A stretch of 64,000 bases of DNA from Thalassotalea sp. 273M-4 (GTDB lineage: Bacteria > Pseudomonadota > Gammaproteobacteria > Enterobacterales > Alteromonadaceae), in NCBI RefSeq assembly GCF_041410465.1, contig NZ_CP166961.1, positions 1,674,001 to 1,738,000 on the forward strand. The letters are read 5' to 3'. The notes under the pieces are model-generated. The model had not been told where the DNA came from. It made no database searches and worked only from the letters and a program-made list of their open reading frames with translations. How positions within the stretch are numbered: position 1 is the stretch's first letter; every line of letters starts with the position of its first letter. Shown piece after piece: positions 35,355 to 43,880 of this stretch. The position numbers and the translations under genes were made by a program.

Positions 35355-36956
35355 TTATTCTTTTTCTACTTTAAATGTATTAAGGCTTTCCAGCGTATAC
35401 ATCCTGTCAGAAATTCTGTGTAAATGATAGCAAACTCGGTTAAACCAACGTATCGCCTCTAAAATTTGCGTTCCCTCACTGACACTAAGCGCCCCTTTGC
35501 CAATATCTTCGGTAACTTGCTGTCTTAATTGAAGACGAAATTCATTCACTTGTTCAGACAAAGCTAAAGCATTATTGGAAACCGTCTTGAGCTTTTCTAA
35601 CTGTTCATGTTGAAGGCTTAACTGTAAATCACAAATATTTTCTTTTAACCTTTGTTTAAAGGGCGTTAACCCTTGCCATTGACTGGCTGTGATTGCTCTT
35701 GCTCTATCTTCTTCACACCGTTCATGCAGTCTTTGAAGATGATCAATAAGATGAATAGAATGAATCAACTGAGCCCAAAATTGCTCTTTAGATGGTGTCA
35801 GGTGGATCCGGTCAATATAATCGTGACATTCATTTAAACTTGTTTGAAGTTCTGATAAATCTAGCGATGAGCTCCCTAGCTTCAACAGATCCTGTAAACT
35901 ATGCAGCAAGGCCAAAGTGTGTGAACGTAACGATTTTCGAACACTCAATAACGCCAAATCTGGCGTTTGTAATAAGCTTTCGTCCAGGAAGCGGTTGTGC
36001 TGATGCGGTTTTGCCACGATTAAAGTTTGCATCAAATGCGCGAAATGGTGAGTAAAAGGTAAAACCAACAAAACCCCAAGAAAATTAAAACCAGAATGAA
36101 ATATAACTAAAGCTATTTCACTATCATCGGTTAATAAAGTGGGGAAAAATGTGGTTATGATGGCAATAAATGGGCTGATCAAGAAGAACGCCATAATAGC
36201 GGTTAACACGTTATATATAACATGAGAAAAACCTGTTCGCTTACTGTTTATTGACCCGCCAACCGTCGCTAGTGCAGCGGTTGCTGTAGTCCCAATGTCC
36301 ATGCCTATGGCCAATGCTGCGGCTTGTTCAAACACAATAAAGTCGGCATTTAGTGCGGTTAAAGTGGCGGCAATACCAGCGCTTGAAGACTGGGTAACAA
36401 TGGTAAATAAAATGCCAAAGACTATGAGTTGTATTCGACTAAACCAGGTATCACCTGGGAAGCCATCAAAGCTAAAAACCGCTTGTAATTGCTCCATCCC
36501 CAATTGCATATGGTTAATGCCTAAAAACACCAAGCCAAAGCCAGCAATACTAAAACCTAAATGCGACAACTGCCCTTTAGCCACCAATTTAAGCAAAGCA
36601 CCAAAAAAGATGAAGGGAAATACTAGGATTCCAATTTTAAATTTAAAGCCCAAAAGAGCCACCAACCACCCGGTTATGGTCGTTCCTAGATTCGCCCCTA
36701 TAATGATCCCTAAGCTACTGGTAAAGGTAATGATTTCGGCCGCCACAAAACCAACAGCAGCGAGTGTGGTGGCAGAAGAAGATTGCATTAAAGCGGTACA
36801 TAAAGCACCAAAAGTAACCGCACTTAAAGGTGTTTTAGTTAGATGAGCAAGGATGTTTTTTATTTGTTGGCCCGCTAACTCTTTTAATCCCTGAGTCATA
36901 ATAACCATGCCCAATAAAAACAGCCCTAAGCCACCTACTGTGGTAAGAATTTCCAT
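35355..36956 (-). CDS. Na/Pi cotransporter family protein with PhoU-like tail
   Basis: Inner-membrane sodium-phosphate symporter-type protein (533 aa) of the NptA/PF02690 family. Two inverted repeats carry the signature motifs QSSSATT (about residue 58) and QSSSAGIA (about 189), each followed by GANLGTT or GMDIGTT; the hydrophobic region covers about 1-310. The C-terminal 190 residues form a cytosolic PhoU-like helical domain (SVRKSLRSHTLALLHSLQDL in part). It probably takes up phosphate, or a related anion, driven by sodium. No pho regulatory gene is near. It precedes the P-loop kinase-like gene by 13 bases. Confidence 0.9.
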   Translation of the reverse strand: MEILTTVGGLGLFLLGMVIMTQGLKELAGQQIKNILAHLTKTPLSAVTFGALCTALMQSSSATTLAAVGFVAAEIITFTSSLGIIIGANLGTTITGWLVALLGFKFKIGILVFPFIFFGALLKLVAKGQLSHLGFSIAGFGLVFLGINHMQLGMEQLQAVFSFDGFPGDTWFSRIQLIVFGILFTIVTQSSSAGIAATLTALNADFIVFEQAAALAIGMDIGTTATAALATVGGSINSKRTGFSHVIYNVLTAIMAFFLISPFIAIITTFFPTLLTDDSEIALVIFHSGFNFLGVLLVLPFTHHFAHLMQTLIVAKPHQHNRFLDESLLQTPDLALLSVRKSLRSHTLALLHSLQDLLKLGSSSLDLSELQTSLNECHDYIDRIHLTPSKEQFWAQLIHSIHLIDHLQRLHERCEEDRARAITASQWQGLTPFKQRLKENICDLQLSLQHEQLEKLKTVSNNALALSEQVNEFRLQLRQQVTEDIGKGALSVSEGTQILEAIRWFNRVCYHLHRISDRMYTLESLNTFKVEKE

Positions 36957-37110
36957 GATTGAACAATAAAAACCTGATCTACCTTAGGTTTAGCAGTTAA
37001 CCTGAGTTTGAACAACAAAACTCAGGTTTGATTTTGCTTTTGTTAAATGAAAAGAGGCACTGGTATTTTATTTGAAAAGGCGATGAGGTTGAGAACTTGT
37101 GCTAGAAAGC

Positions 37111-37139
37111 AAAAAGCCCGCTAAATAGCGGGCTTTTTT
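37111..37139 (-). terminator. Terminator of tRNA-Ser copy 2
   Basis: AAAAAGCCCGCT and AGCGGGCTTTTTT with loop AAAT, the same hairpin as at the other two tRNA-Ser copies, directly downstream of the tRNA on the minus strand. Confidence 0.9.
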
Positions 37140-37143
37140 AACA

Positions 37144-37234
37144 TGGCGGTGAGATAGGGATTTGAACCCTAGATACGCTACAAACGTATGCCGGTTTTCA
37201 AGACCGGTGCTTTCGACCACTCAGCCATCTCACC
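37144..37234 (-). tRNA. tRNA-Ser(UGA), copy 2
   Basis: 91-base tRNA identical in sequence to copy 1, with anticodon TGA in loop CTTGAAA, encoded CCA and the variable arm ATACG/CGTAT. It lies 3.3 kb from copy 1. Confidence 0.97.
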
Positions 37235-37250
37235 TGAAGTTGGTGCGAAT

Positions 37251-37277
37251 ATTATAGCTTGCAGCTGAGCTTGTAAA
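37251..37277 (-). promoter_or_regulatory. Promoter of tRNA-Ser copy 2
   Basis: TTTACA (37272-37277) and TATAAT (37251-37256), 15 bases apart on the minus strand, in the same position as at copy 1. The spacer has diverged while the two hexamers are unchanged. Confidence 0.75.
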
Positions 37278-37420
37278 GTAAAAAAACTCAAATTTAAACT
37301 GTTTGCTTATTTTCAACCCAACTTGTTTTATATTCAACCACTTGCAATATAAAAAGCGTTTTTTATAACCAATATGAGGGTCAATCAGTAATTTATATTA
37401 TATGAAAACCGTTGAATTGT

Positions 37421-37434
37421 TTGCGCTAGATCAA
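37421..37434 (+). promoter_or_regulatory. FNR-like operator upstream of grcA
   Basis: TTGCGCTAGATCAA resembles the FNR/CRP-family half-sites TTGAT-N4-ATCAA, with a perfect right half and a 3-of-5 left half. It lies about 80 bases before the grcA start, a suitable place for anaerobic activation, and FNR controls grcA in E. coli. No biochemical support is available here. Confidence 0.45.
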
Positions 37435-37512
37435 GCTTAAAATTCGCCTTTAGCGGATCTTATCGTTAAGATCCGATTTAATTTTATTTCATAACACAGA
37501 GATTTTAGCCAA

Positions 37513-37893
37513 ATGAAAGGTATTCAGATTTTAAAATCATCAGACCAAGCGTTAATTAACTCAATTTGGTTAGTAAATGAAGACATCGACACGGCAATTT
37601 GCTTAGGTTCAAAAAGCGCAACAAAATACCCTGCCGACACTCAAGCTAAGTTCAGTGAACTTGCTATTGATGAGTTTAGAGATGTGAACATCGAAACAGA
37701 AAAACCTCGTGAAGGCGGTCAACATTTAAATGTCAACGTGCTGGATCGTGAAATGTTACTAGATGCTCGTGAGAATCCTGAAAAGTACCCACAATTGACC
37801 ATCCGTGTGTCTGGGTATGCGGTTCGATTTAACTCATTAACCGACGAACAACAGTTAGACGTTATTAATCGAACGTTTACCGAACAATTCTAA
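37513..37893 (+). CDS. grcA: Autonomous glycyl radical cofactor GrcA (YfiD)
   Basis: Homologue of YfiD/GrcA (126 aa; E. coli 127). The C-terminal half is nearly the glycyl-radical domain of pyruvate formate-lyase: [11 protein letters not shown] at about 67-77, [21 protein letters not shown] at about 89-109 (two pieces), with Gly101 as the radical site. The protein replaces the damaged radical domain of PFL after oxidative cleavage, restoring mixed-acid fermentation. The first half diverges from E. coli. It is preceded by an FNR-like site and followed by a terminator. Confidence 0.95.
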   Translation: MKGIQILKSSDQALINSIWLVNEDIDTAICLGSKSATKYPADTQAKFSELAIDEFRDVNIETEKPREGGQHLNVNVLDREMLLDARENPEKYPQLTIRVSGYAVRFNSLTDEQQLDVINRTFTEQF

Positions 37894-37919
37894 TTTCGTT
37901 GTTCGTTCGCACTGTATTA

Positions 37920-37943
37920 AGCCTGCTTATAGCAGGCTTTTTT
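37920..37943 (+). terminator. Terminator of grcA
   Basis: AGCCTGCT (37920-37927) and AGCAGGCT (37931-37938) pair around TAT and are followed by a T-tract, 27 bases past the grcA stop. Confidence 0.88.
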
Positions 37944-38067
37944 ATTAGCATTTTAAGGCCTATTTAATCGATTAAAACATCCGCTATTAGGTTTATAAAA
38001 ACCTCTTCAACTTCTATACTGAAACTGTAAGGATGTAACATAACGAAACGTTATTAAGAGAGGAAGT

Positions 38068-38505
38068 ATGTCTGAACATACCTATCTAGTTGCAACCGAT
38101 GGCAGTGATTGCAGTATTAGAGCAGCGCAAAAAGCCATTGAACTAGCAAAACTAACCAAAGCTGCGGTAAAACTGTTTTATGTTATTGATAATACCCATA
38201 AAATGCCCTTAGCGATTGAAGGATACATCCCACCTGAGCCGAGTGAAGAAAGCCAAAAAGCGAATATTGTAGAGCATGTCATGGGACCAATGTTAAAAGA
38301 GCTACAAAGTGATGAAGTAGACGTGAGCTCTGACATCGTATTGGGTGATCCTGCTTTTCAAATCACTAAATACTTGAAAGAGAATGACGTCTCTATGTTA
38401 TTTGTAGGCCGACGAAGTCGCTCTACCGTGATGGATTTATTAATCGGTAGCCTTGCCAACAAACTGGCGCACGCGGTTGAAGTACCTATCACCTTAGTGC
38501 CTTAG
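38068..38505 (+). CDS. Universal stress protein (UspA family)
   Basis: 145-residue UspA-type protein. Nucleotide-binding elements are visible: YLVATDGSDCS at residues 5-15, a variant of the G-x2-G-x9-G(S/T) motif VGRRSRSTVMDLLIGSLANKL near 112-132 (shown in part), and a terminal beta strand VPITLVP. The Gly-x2-Gly is altered to Gly-Arg-Arg-Ser, so ATP binding is not certain. GAGGAAG lies before the ATG. It is a single gene, ended by a symmetrical hairpin, and is thought to help cells survive stress or growth arrest. Confidence 0.9.
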   Translation: MSEHTYLVATDGSDCSIRAAQKAIELAKLTKAAVKLFYVIDNTHKMPLAIEGYIPPEPSEESQKANIVEHVMGPMLKELQSDEVDVSSDIVLGDPAFQITKYLKENDVSMLFVGRRSRSTVMDLLIGSLANKLAHAVEVPITLVP

Positions 38506-38515
38506 TAAATAACAC

Positions 38516-38544
38516 AAAAAAGGCTGATAAATCAGCCTTTTTTC
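38516..38544. terminator. Bidirectional terminator
   Basis: AGGCTGA (38521-38527) pairs with TCAGCCT (38532-38538) around TAAA. A-tract on one side and T-tract on the other allow it to end the usp gene on the plus strand and the GH16 gene on the minus strand. Confidence 0.85.
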
Positions 38545-38568
38545 TAGTGTTTAGGTTTGTACTATTGA

Positions 38569-39711
38569 TTATAGTTTTTTAACCGACAGGTATTCAATCT
38601 TAATTGACTGGCTGTCTATGTCTGACTTACCTTCACCTAAAATGTGCGCTTTACAATTAGCAAGTGCTTCTGGGGTATCATCAAACTGTAGACCCGCCCA
38701 TTTACCACAGGTGGTAATGTTAAAAATAACTTTCATGTTAACAAAACCAGTATCTTCTGAGCCTTTACAGCTCTTACATTGCCATGGTTCATGGACGCTG
38801 GCATCACAACTTTGACTTCCTGGCAGTAATTTTACTGTATTTTTAAGGCTTTGCTTGTCCCACATAGCAAGATCAGGGTTTTCACTTAAAGGTCCCCCTT
38901 CTTTACGAACATCATCTTTACTGTTCCAGTAGTAATATTTAATGGTGTCTTTTTGCCAAGCTATAGCAAAAGTGCCTTCGGGTTTTTCTATTTCATATGG
39001 GGTACCGCTACACCCTGGATTAGGATCGCTCGAGTTAGCATTAGCACAGTTAATGGCCACAGTACTGTCATTCCACTGCCCATCAAACATCTGTGGACAA
39101 GTGTGTAAGGTATTATGAATAGTTTTATGACCATTAATGTTTTCAATAATGTCAATTTCCCCTGCCGCCGGCCAATCCGTAGGGTTTACCGGACTTGGGG
39201 TGTTATAAAAATGGCCGACGCCTGAATAACTGTCTAAATGTTTATCAGTATCTAATTTACCCTCGCCTGCGTATAGCCATGTCGGTTCTTGCCCGCCATT
39301 TAGCCACCAAGCTGGCCATAAACCATTGGCTGAAGGTAATTTACCTTTAAAAACAAACAGAATGGTTTCGTTGTTATCAATGTTGTAATACGCTTTAGAG
39401 GTTAAACGAACGGAATCAAACATCGGCACATCATCACGACTTCGAATGTACATAAACAAACCATCTTGGTTTTTTAGTTCGATCATATTGTCATGTTTCC
39501 ACAGTTTACGATCGTAAATCACATCACCTGCGGTTGGATCATCGTGTGGGAATGTGGTGAAAAACTGTTGCTCAACATCTTTCATCGAATAAGACTTTCG
39601 CTCGAAGTCGAATGTATAAAAATCAGAATTATCACTCTTTGCCGTCGCAGCGGGTACTAAAGAGATTGATAGTGTGGCAATGAAAATACTGAGAATATGT
39701 TTAATCTTCAT
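38569..39711 (-). CDS. Glycoside hydrolase family 16 beta-glucanase
   Basis: Exported GH16 (laminarinase/endo-beta-glucanase-type) enzyme, 380 aa. The signal peptide ends at TAKS (about residue 24). The catalytic signature is GEIDIIE (Glu185 nucleophile, Asp187, Glu190 acid/base), preceded by WPAWWLNGG (about 132-140), which lines the substrate cleft. Several cysteines in CSGTP, CDAS, CKSCKG and ITTCG suggest disulphides. It probably hydrolyses beta-1,3/1,4-glucans such as algal laminarin, in keeping with a marine life style; the exact substrate cannot be read from the sequence. It is convergent with usp. Confidence 0.88.
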   Translation of the reverse strand: MKIKHILSIFIATLSISLVPAATAKSDNSDFYTFDFERKSYSMKDVEQQFFTTFPHDDPTAGDVIYDRKLWKHDNMIELKNQDGLFMYIRSRDDVPMFDSVRLTSKAYYNIDNNETILFVFKGKLPSANGLWPAWWLNGGQEPTWLYAGEGKLDTDKHLDSYSGVGHFYNTPSPVNPTDWPAAGEIDIIENINGHKTIHNTLHTCPQMFDGQWNDSTVAINCANANSSDPNPGCSGTPYEIEKPEGTFAIAWQKDTIKYYYWNSKDDVRKEGGPLSENPDLAMWDKQSLKNTVKLLPGSQSCDASVHEPWQCKSCKGSEDTGFVNMKVIFNITTCGKWAGLQFDDTPEALANCKAHILGEGKSDIDSQSIKIEYLSVKKL

Positions 39712-39860
39712 GATAAAACAAGCACCTTTTAAAATTAAATTATGGTTTTTCTCAGTATAACGGTTTGGCCGTAGATAAAAACAGAAAAAGCGATGACTCA
39801 GGGTTATTTTTAAGATAAACAGGCAAGTATGGGCTAAAAAGAGGCGGACGTCGGTCTAAG

Positions 39861-40889
39861 TTAATTGTCGAAATTACTCGGATAAAATTTTCGTTTTATG
39901 AATCGAGCAAAATAACTGCTGATAAACATGCCAAGCGGTATCACAATAAATGGTAAAAACGATAACCGTTCTTTAATGAACCTGTCGGTGGCTTGCGCTT
40001 CTAATTGTAAGCGTTTATCGCCAAACACCAAGTTATTGGTATGATACTTTAAATCACTCACACTCAAATCTTTTTTGCGACTTAGATGACTTAATAACAC
40101 GGTTTTTTCAGTGTTAGTGATATCCACCAATCGCATGTTAATACCCATTGAGTCCCCCATTAAAGCGGATTGCTCAAAAGTATTTTTTAAATCGTATAGC
40201 GCGACAAAGTAACCAAATACATTACGTGTTTGTGTATCTAAAGGATGGGCTTGATCATTTACATCGGTTATTGGAACAATAACCACAAAATAGGGTTTTG
40301 GTTGTTGCTCTGATGGCATGGTTACTTTTCCATTAATAACCATAAATTCTTGGGTGAAAATATTTTTTTGCAGTAACGAAGGTTGTTCTAATTGCACCTT
40401 AAACTGGGGACCAAACTGCTGAATATTTTGTTTTAATTTAAGTGCATTACTGATTTCTTCATTTAAGTGTTCTGACACTAACTGATCATGTGACAGCCAG
40501 GTTAGGGATAATAAGTCTTGTTGATTAAAATTAAATTGCTTGATGGTATTTTTGATAAAATCAACATCATTATCTTTGATAACCGATACAAAGTCAGCTA
40601 GGTTTCGCAGCGTTTGAGCTTTCCAATTTAGATTTTGCTGCAATGCTTGTGCTCGTTTTTCAACAATGTGTTCAAATTCAGCGGTAATATTTTGCTTCTG
40701 ATGATTTTGAATATAAAAAACAGCAACAAAAGACAAGCTTACACCGATGATCAGCATAAGTTCAGGCAAAAAATCTGATATTCTTTTATAACTGTTGTTG
40801 AAAATATTGTGTATTAACACAGTACCATGGCCTTCGTGGTTGCACGTATTTATGCAGTAATTATTCTTAGTATAAAACCTAGTAATCAA
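39861..40889 (-). CDS. CHASE-domain membrane protein without an output domain
   Basis: 342-residue protein with a membrane helix near residues 42-62, a periplasmic CHASE domain (about 75-300; RNLADFV near 115 and FVALYDLKNTFEQ near 228 fit), and a second membrane helix near 310-330. The chain then ends after about 12 residues with no PAS, HAMP, GGDEF, EAL or kinase domain. The next gene, 150 bases on, is unrelated. It may be a sensor subunit for a partner encoded elsewhere, or a truncated signalling protein. The first 35 residues are unusual and the true start may be later. Confidence 0.72.
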   Translation of the reverse strand: MITRFYTKNNYCINTCNHEGHGTVLIHNIFNNSYKRISDFLPELMLIIGVSLSFVAVFYIQNHQKQNITAEFEHIVEKRAQALQQNLNWKAQTLRNLADFVSVIKDNDVDFIKNTIKQFNFNQQDLLSLTWLSHDQLVSEHLNEEISNALKLKQNIQQFGPQFKVQLEQPSLLQKNIFTQEFMVINGKVTMPSEQQPKPYFVVIVPITDVNDQAHPLDTQTRNVFGYFVALYDLKNTFEQSALMGDSMGINMRLVDITNTEKTVLLSHLSRKKDLSVSDLKYHTNNLVFGDKRLQLEAQATDRFIKERLSFLPFIVIPLGMFISSYFARFIKRKFYPSNFDN

Positions 40890-41014
40890 ATTTGACTTAA
40901 CTTGCGGGTATTAATGTCAAATTCAGACTAAGGATAGGGTAAAAACCAAGTTGATAGTTTTCATTAGCCTTGTCTGTTAATGAAGTAACGTCTTAACTTT
41001 ATTAGTTATAAAGC

Positions 41015-41044
41015 AAAAAGCCCGCTAAATAGCGGGCTTTTTTT
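41015..41044 (-). terminator. Terminator of tRNA-Ser copy 3
   Basis: The same AAAAAGCCCGCT/AGCGGGCTTTTT hairpin with loop AAAT, directly downstream of the third tRNA-Ser on the minus strand. Confidence 0.9.
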
Positions 41045-41048
41045 AACA

Positions 41049-41139
41049 TGGCGGTGAGATAGGGATTTGAACCCTAGATGGGCTACAAACCCATGCCGGT
41101 TTTCAAGACCGGTGCTTTCGACCACTCAGCCATCTCACC
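41049..41139 (-). tRNA. tRNA-Ser(UGA), copy 3
   Basis: 91-base tRNA with the same core as copies 1 and 2 and the same anticodon, but with variable arm ATGGG/CCCAT instead of ATACG/CGTAT. The four substituted bases (41080, 41081, 41091, 41092) preserve two base pairs, which shows the arm is under structural selection. Confidence 0.97.
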
Positions 41140-41153
41140 TGAAGTTGGTGCGA

Positions 41154-41182
41154 ATAATAGAGACTCTTTTTAGCCTTGTAAA
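41154..41182 (-). promoter_or_regulatory. Promoter of tRNA-Ser copy 3
   Basis: TTTACA (41177-41182) and TATTAT (41154-41159) separated by 17 bases on the minus strand. Compared with copies 1 and 2 the -10 hexamer has shifted by two bases, giving the optimal spacer. Confidence 0.7.
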
Positions 41183-41290
41183 GGGTTAATTTTAAAAAAA
41201 AGTTTGTTTGCCCTTTTTTTGTACATTCCGTTGATTTTTGCCTCAAATTACGCATAAATACAAGCAACAAAGATAACAACTGGAGGGTCT

Positions 41291-41875
41291 ATGCAAAACA
41301 CCAAGTGCCGGTGCCCATGGTTAGATGAGTCGAAACCCGATTATGTTAAATATCATGACGAAGAATGGGGCGTTCCTGTATTTAACGATCAAAAAATGTT
41401 TGAGTATTTAACTTTAGAAGCGGCGCAAGCGGGTTTAAGTTGGTATACCGTATTAAAAAAACGAGCAAATTACCGTCAATTGTTCGACCAGTTTGAGGTC
41501 AGCAAAGTAGCGAAATACGACGATGCTAAAATTGAGGCTTTACTGCAAAACCCTGGTATTATTCGAAACCGTTTAAAAGTGCAAGCCGCTGTTAATAACG
41601 CCAAGCAATTTATTAAAATTCAGCAAGAGTTTGGTAGTTTTTGTGATTACATTTGGGCCTTCGTTGACTTTAAACCCATTAATAATTCACTAAAGACCTT
41701 AACTGATTACCCATCTAGCTCCCCTATTTCAGACAAAATAAGTAAAGATTTAAAAAAACGTGGATTCAAATTTATTGGCTCGACCATCATTTATGCTTAC
41801 ATGCAAGCGTGCGGGATGGTAAATGATCACAGCATCGATTGCTTTCGTAATAATGAAGTAAGCCAAATTCGATAA
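41291..41875 (+). CDS. tag: DNA-3-methyladenine glycosylase I
   Basis: Base-excision repair enzyme that removes 3-methyladenine from alkylated DNA; 194 aa, E. coli Tag 187. The family start CRCPWLDE, the YHDEEWGVP motif (about 21-29), LTLEAAQAGLSWYTVLKKR (about 40-58) and the C-terminal ACGMVNDHSIDCFR (about 174-187), which with the N-terminal cysteines forms the zinc snap, are all visible. A GGAGGG ribosome site lies just before the ATG. It is a single gene downstream of the third tRNA-Ser and divergent from it. Confidence 0.95.
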   Translation: MQNTKCRCPWLDESKPDYVKYHDEEWGVPVFNDQKMFEYLTLEAAQAGLSWYTVLKKRANYRQLFDQFEVSKVAKYDDAKIEALLQNPGIIRNRLKVQAAVNNAKQFIKIQQEFGSFCDYIWAFVDFKPINNSLKTLTDYPSSSPISDKISKDLKKRGFKFIGSTIIYAYMQACGMVNDHSIDCFRNNEVSQIR

Positions 41876-42080
41876 TATTTTGTCACAGCTTTCGCTTGGA
41901 ATTGTTAAAAAAGCTGTGTCATAATATGTCAAAGATGGTTTACCTTACGCGCGCTTTGCGATATAAAGGTAATTAAATTTAGGTTAAAGACAGATAATTC
42001 CTTCGTAAATAAAATTGGATTGAATTTTTTCGCTTTAACCCCATCTAAATTAAAGTAATTAACTTTTCAGAGGAAATTTT

Positions 42081-42752
42081 ATGCAATCTCAAATGGATTT
42101 TAATGTTGCGAGTCAAAGCTCAGCAATTGAAATCAACAAAGTTCTGCGTAACACATACATGTTACTTGGTATGACACTAGCCTTTAGTGCCGTAACAGCA
42201 GGCGTTTCTATGGCTATGGGTCTGTCTCACATTGCCGCGTTAGTTATGACGTTGGTGGCATTTGGTTTGCTGTTTGTCGTTCACAAACAAGCCGATAAAG
42301 CGAACGGTATCTTCTGGATCTTTGCTTTTACAGGTTTAATGGGCGCTTCACTAGGGCCAATGCTTAATGTTTATGCTTCTTTACCTAACGGTGGCTCTTT
42401 AATCATGCAAGCCTTAGGCGGTACAGCGTTAATTTTCTTCGCATTATCTGCCTACGCCTTAACCAGTAAGAAAGACTTCTCATTTATGGGTGGCTTTTTA
42501 ATGGTCGGCTTAATCGTTGCTTTGATCGCAGGTATTGCTAACATTTTCTTAGGCATCCCTGCACTTTCATTAGCAATCAGTGCTGCCATCATTATGATCA
42601 TGTCTGGTTTAATTTTATTTGACACCAGTCGTATTATTCACGGTGGTGAGCGCAACTACATCCGTGCAACAGTATCTTTGTACTTAAATATTTATAATAT
42701 TTTCGTACACTTATTGCACTTATTAGGCGCTCTTTCTGGTAATGACGATTAA
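42081..42752 (+). CDS. yccA: Bax inhibitor-1/YccA family membrane protein
   Basis: Seven-helix inner-membrane protein of the BI-1/YccA family (223 aa). In E. coli YccA modulates the FtsH protease. Hydrophobic segments cover about 30-52, 53-75, 80-100, 110-128, 136-155, 160-180 and 200-218, with the conserved acidic pocket residues FDTSRIIHGGERNYI (about 175-190) near the end. GAGGAA precedes the ATG. A strong terminator follows, so it is transcribed alone before the tus genes. Confidence 0.93.
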   Translation: MQSQMDFNVASQSSAIEINKVLRNTYMLLGMTLAFSAVTAGVSMAMGLSHIAALVMTLVAFGLLFVVHKQADKANGIFWIFAFTGLMGASLGPMLNVYASLPNGGSLIMQALGGTALIFFALSAYALTSKKDFSFMGGFLMVGLIVALIAGIANIFLGIPALSLAISAAIIMIMSGLILFDTSRIIHGGERNYIRATVSLYLNIYNIFVHLLHLLGALSGNDD

Positions 42753-42780
42753 TATATGATGTAAAATCATTTATACTATA

Positions 42781-42808
42781 AAGGCTCCTTTGGGAGCCTT
42801 TTTTATTT
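42781..42808 (+). terminator. Terminator of yccA
   Basis: AAGGCTCC (42781-42788) and GGAGCCTT (42793-42800) pair around TTTG, followed by a T-tract. Confidence 0.9.
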
Positions 42809-42841
42809 GTTAAATTAACTCATTCATTGTAAGGAAAGTCT

Positions 42842-43216
42842 TTGAGTTGTTATGCACTTGTGGTCAGTACTGCACCGACCGACAACAAAACCAATACAGC
42901 ATTAGAAATCGCCAAAAGCTTAATAGCCAGTGGCCACCGTATTAATGGTGTGTTCTTTTACCAACAAGGCGTATTAAACGCGAATACCAATATTCAAGTT
43001 CCATCAGATGAAGTAAACTTGCTTAACGAATGGGTCGCGTTTCATCAAAACAGCCAAACCCCATTACATTTGTGTATTAGCGCTGCAGAAAAGCGTGGTT
43101 TATCAGACTCAACCGATACCCCTTTACAGCACAATATTCACCAAGCCTTTACTATATCGGGTTTAGGAGAGTTGGCCGTATTAACAAATGGTGCTGATAA
43201 GGTAGTGCAATTATGA
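42842..43216 (+). CDS. tusD: Sulfurtransferase complex subunit TusD
   Basis: TusD (DsrE-like), 124 aa, which accepts sulfur from TusA and passes it to TusE for 2-thiolation of tRNA wobble uridine (mnm5s2U). The acceptor cysteine is Cys78 in LHLCISAA, the same number as in E. coli. The start is TTG: AAGGA lies six bases upstream and the following YALVV aligns with E. coli TusD. Its stop overlaps the tusC ATG (ATGA). The gene order tusD-tusC-tusB-tusE is the classic relay. Confidence 0.92.
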   Translation: MSCYALVVSTAPTDNKTNTALEIAKSLIASGHRINGVFFYQQGVLNANTNIQVPSDEVNLLNEWVAFHQNSQTPLHLCISAAEKRGLSDSTDTPLQHNIHQAFTISGLGELAVLTNGADKVVQL

Positions 43217-43593
43217 GCGCAAACGCTGCAAAACCCGCCAAACATTACGCGATCATTAATTCTCAATCAACGTTTCACGCCGGTATCGGCAAAGAAGCAC
43301 TTGATGCAGCCTTAATTCTCGCCAGCTATGAGCTAAAAGTGAGCATGTTTTTTATCGGAGATGGTGTTTACCAAATTCAAAAAAATCAACTGCCACAGGA
43401 AATAAGTCATAAAGATTATGTCGCCACGTTCCAAGCATTGGAATTTTACGATATTGAAGATATTTATATTTGTAAAGCCTCATTACAAGCGAGGCAATTA
43501 AGCGAGCAGTCGGTATTTGAGCATGCCAATATTGTTGCACCTGCCGACATCAAACAATCTTTAGCTGATTGCGATGTCGTTTTAACGTTTTAA
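43213..43593 (+). CDS. tusC: Sulfurtransferase complex subunit TusC
   Basis: TusC (DsrF-like), 126 aa, structural partner in the TusBCD heterohexamer. The body has the DsrEFH fold, with AIINSQSTFHAGIGKEALDAAL (in part) near 13-34, KVSMFFIGDGVYQI near 42-55 and ADCDVVLTF at the end. It overlaps tusD by four bases at its start; tusB begins nine bases after it. No sulfur-acceptor cysteine is needed in this subunit. Confidence 0.92.
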   Translation: MSANAAKPAKHYAIINSQSTFHAGIGKEALDAALILASYELKVSMFFIGDGVYQIQKNQLPQEISHKDYVATFQALEFYDIEDIYICKASLQARQLSEQSVFEHANIVAPADIKQSLADCDVVLTF

Positions 43594-43601
43594 GGAAATT
43601 C

Positions 43602-43880
43602 ATGGCAAATTTACATTTAGTGCGAACGTCCGGCTTTCAATCTGACCGGTTAAGTTTATGCCTTAGCCTGTTAAATAATGATGATCGGGTTTTGTTATTA
43701 GATGATGGCGTTTACAATGTGAACCACCCGAGTCTTTTAACCTTATCAAATACCATTCTTTATCTAGACTTACACGCTAGCGCCCGTGGTATTAATCCAG
43801 CCAAATTGTTTAAGGCCGTGGATTATAAAAGCCTAATAGAAGAAACCGAACAAGCAGAGAAAATCATTACATGGCAATAA
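43602..43880 (+). CDS. tusB: Sulfurtransferase complex subunit TusB
   Basis: TusB (DsrH-like), 92 aa, third subunit of the TusBCD complex. The ATG at 43602 is supported by AAGGA five bases upstream and by the [11 protein letters not shown] opening; a longer reading from 43569 would overlap tusC and lacks a ribosome site. The [10 protein letters not shown] element (about 31-40) is typical of the family. Its end overlaps the tusE start by about ten bases, so the four subunits are translationally coupled. Confidence 0.9.
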   Translation: MANLHLVRTSGFQSDRLSLCLSLLNNDDRVLLLDDGVYNVNHPSLLTLSNTILYLDLHASARGINPAKLFKAVDYKSLIEETEQAEKIITWQ

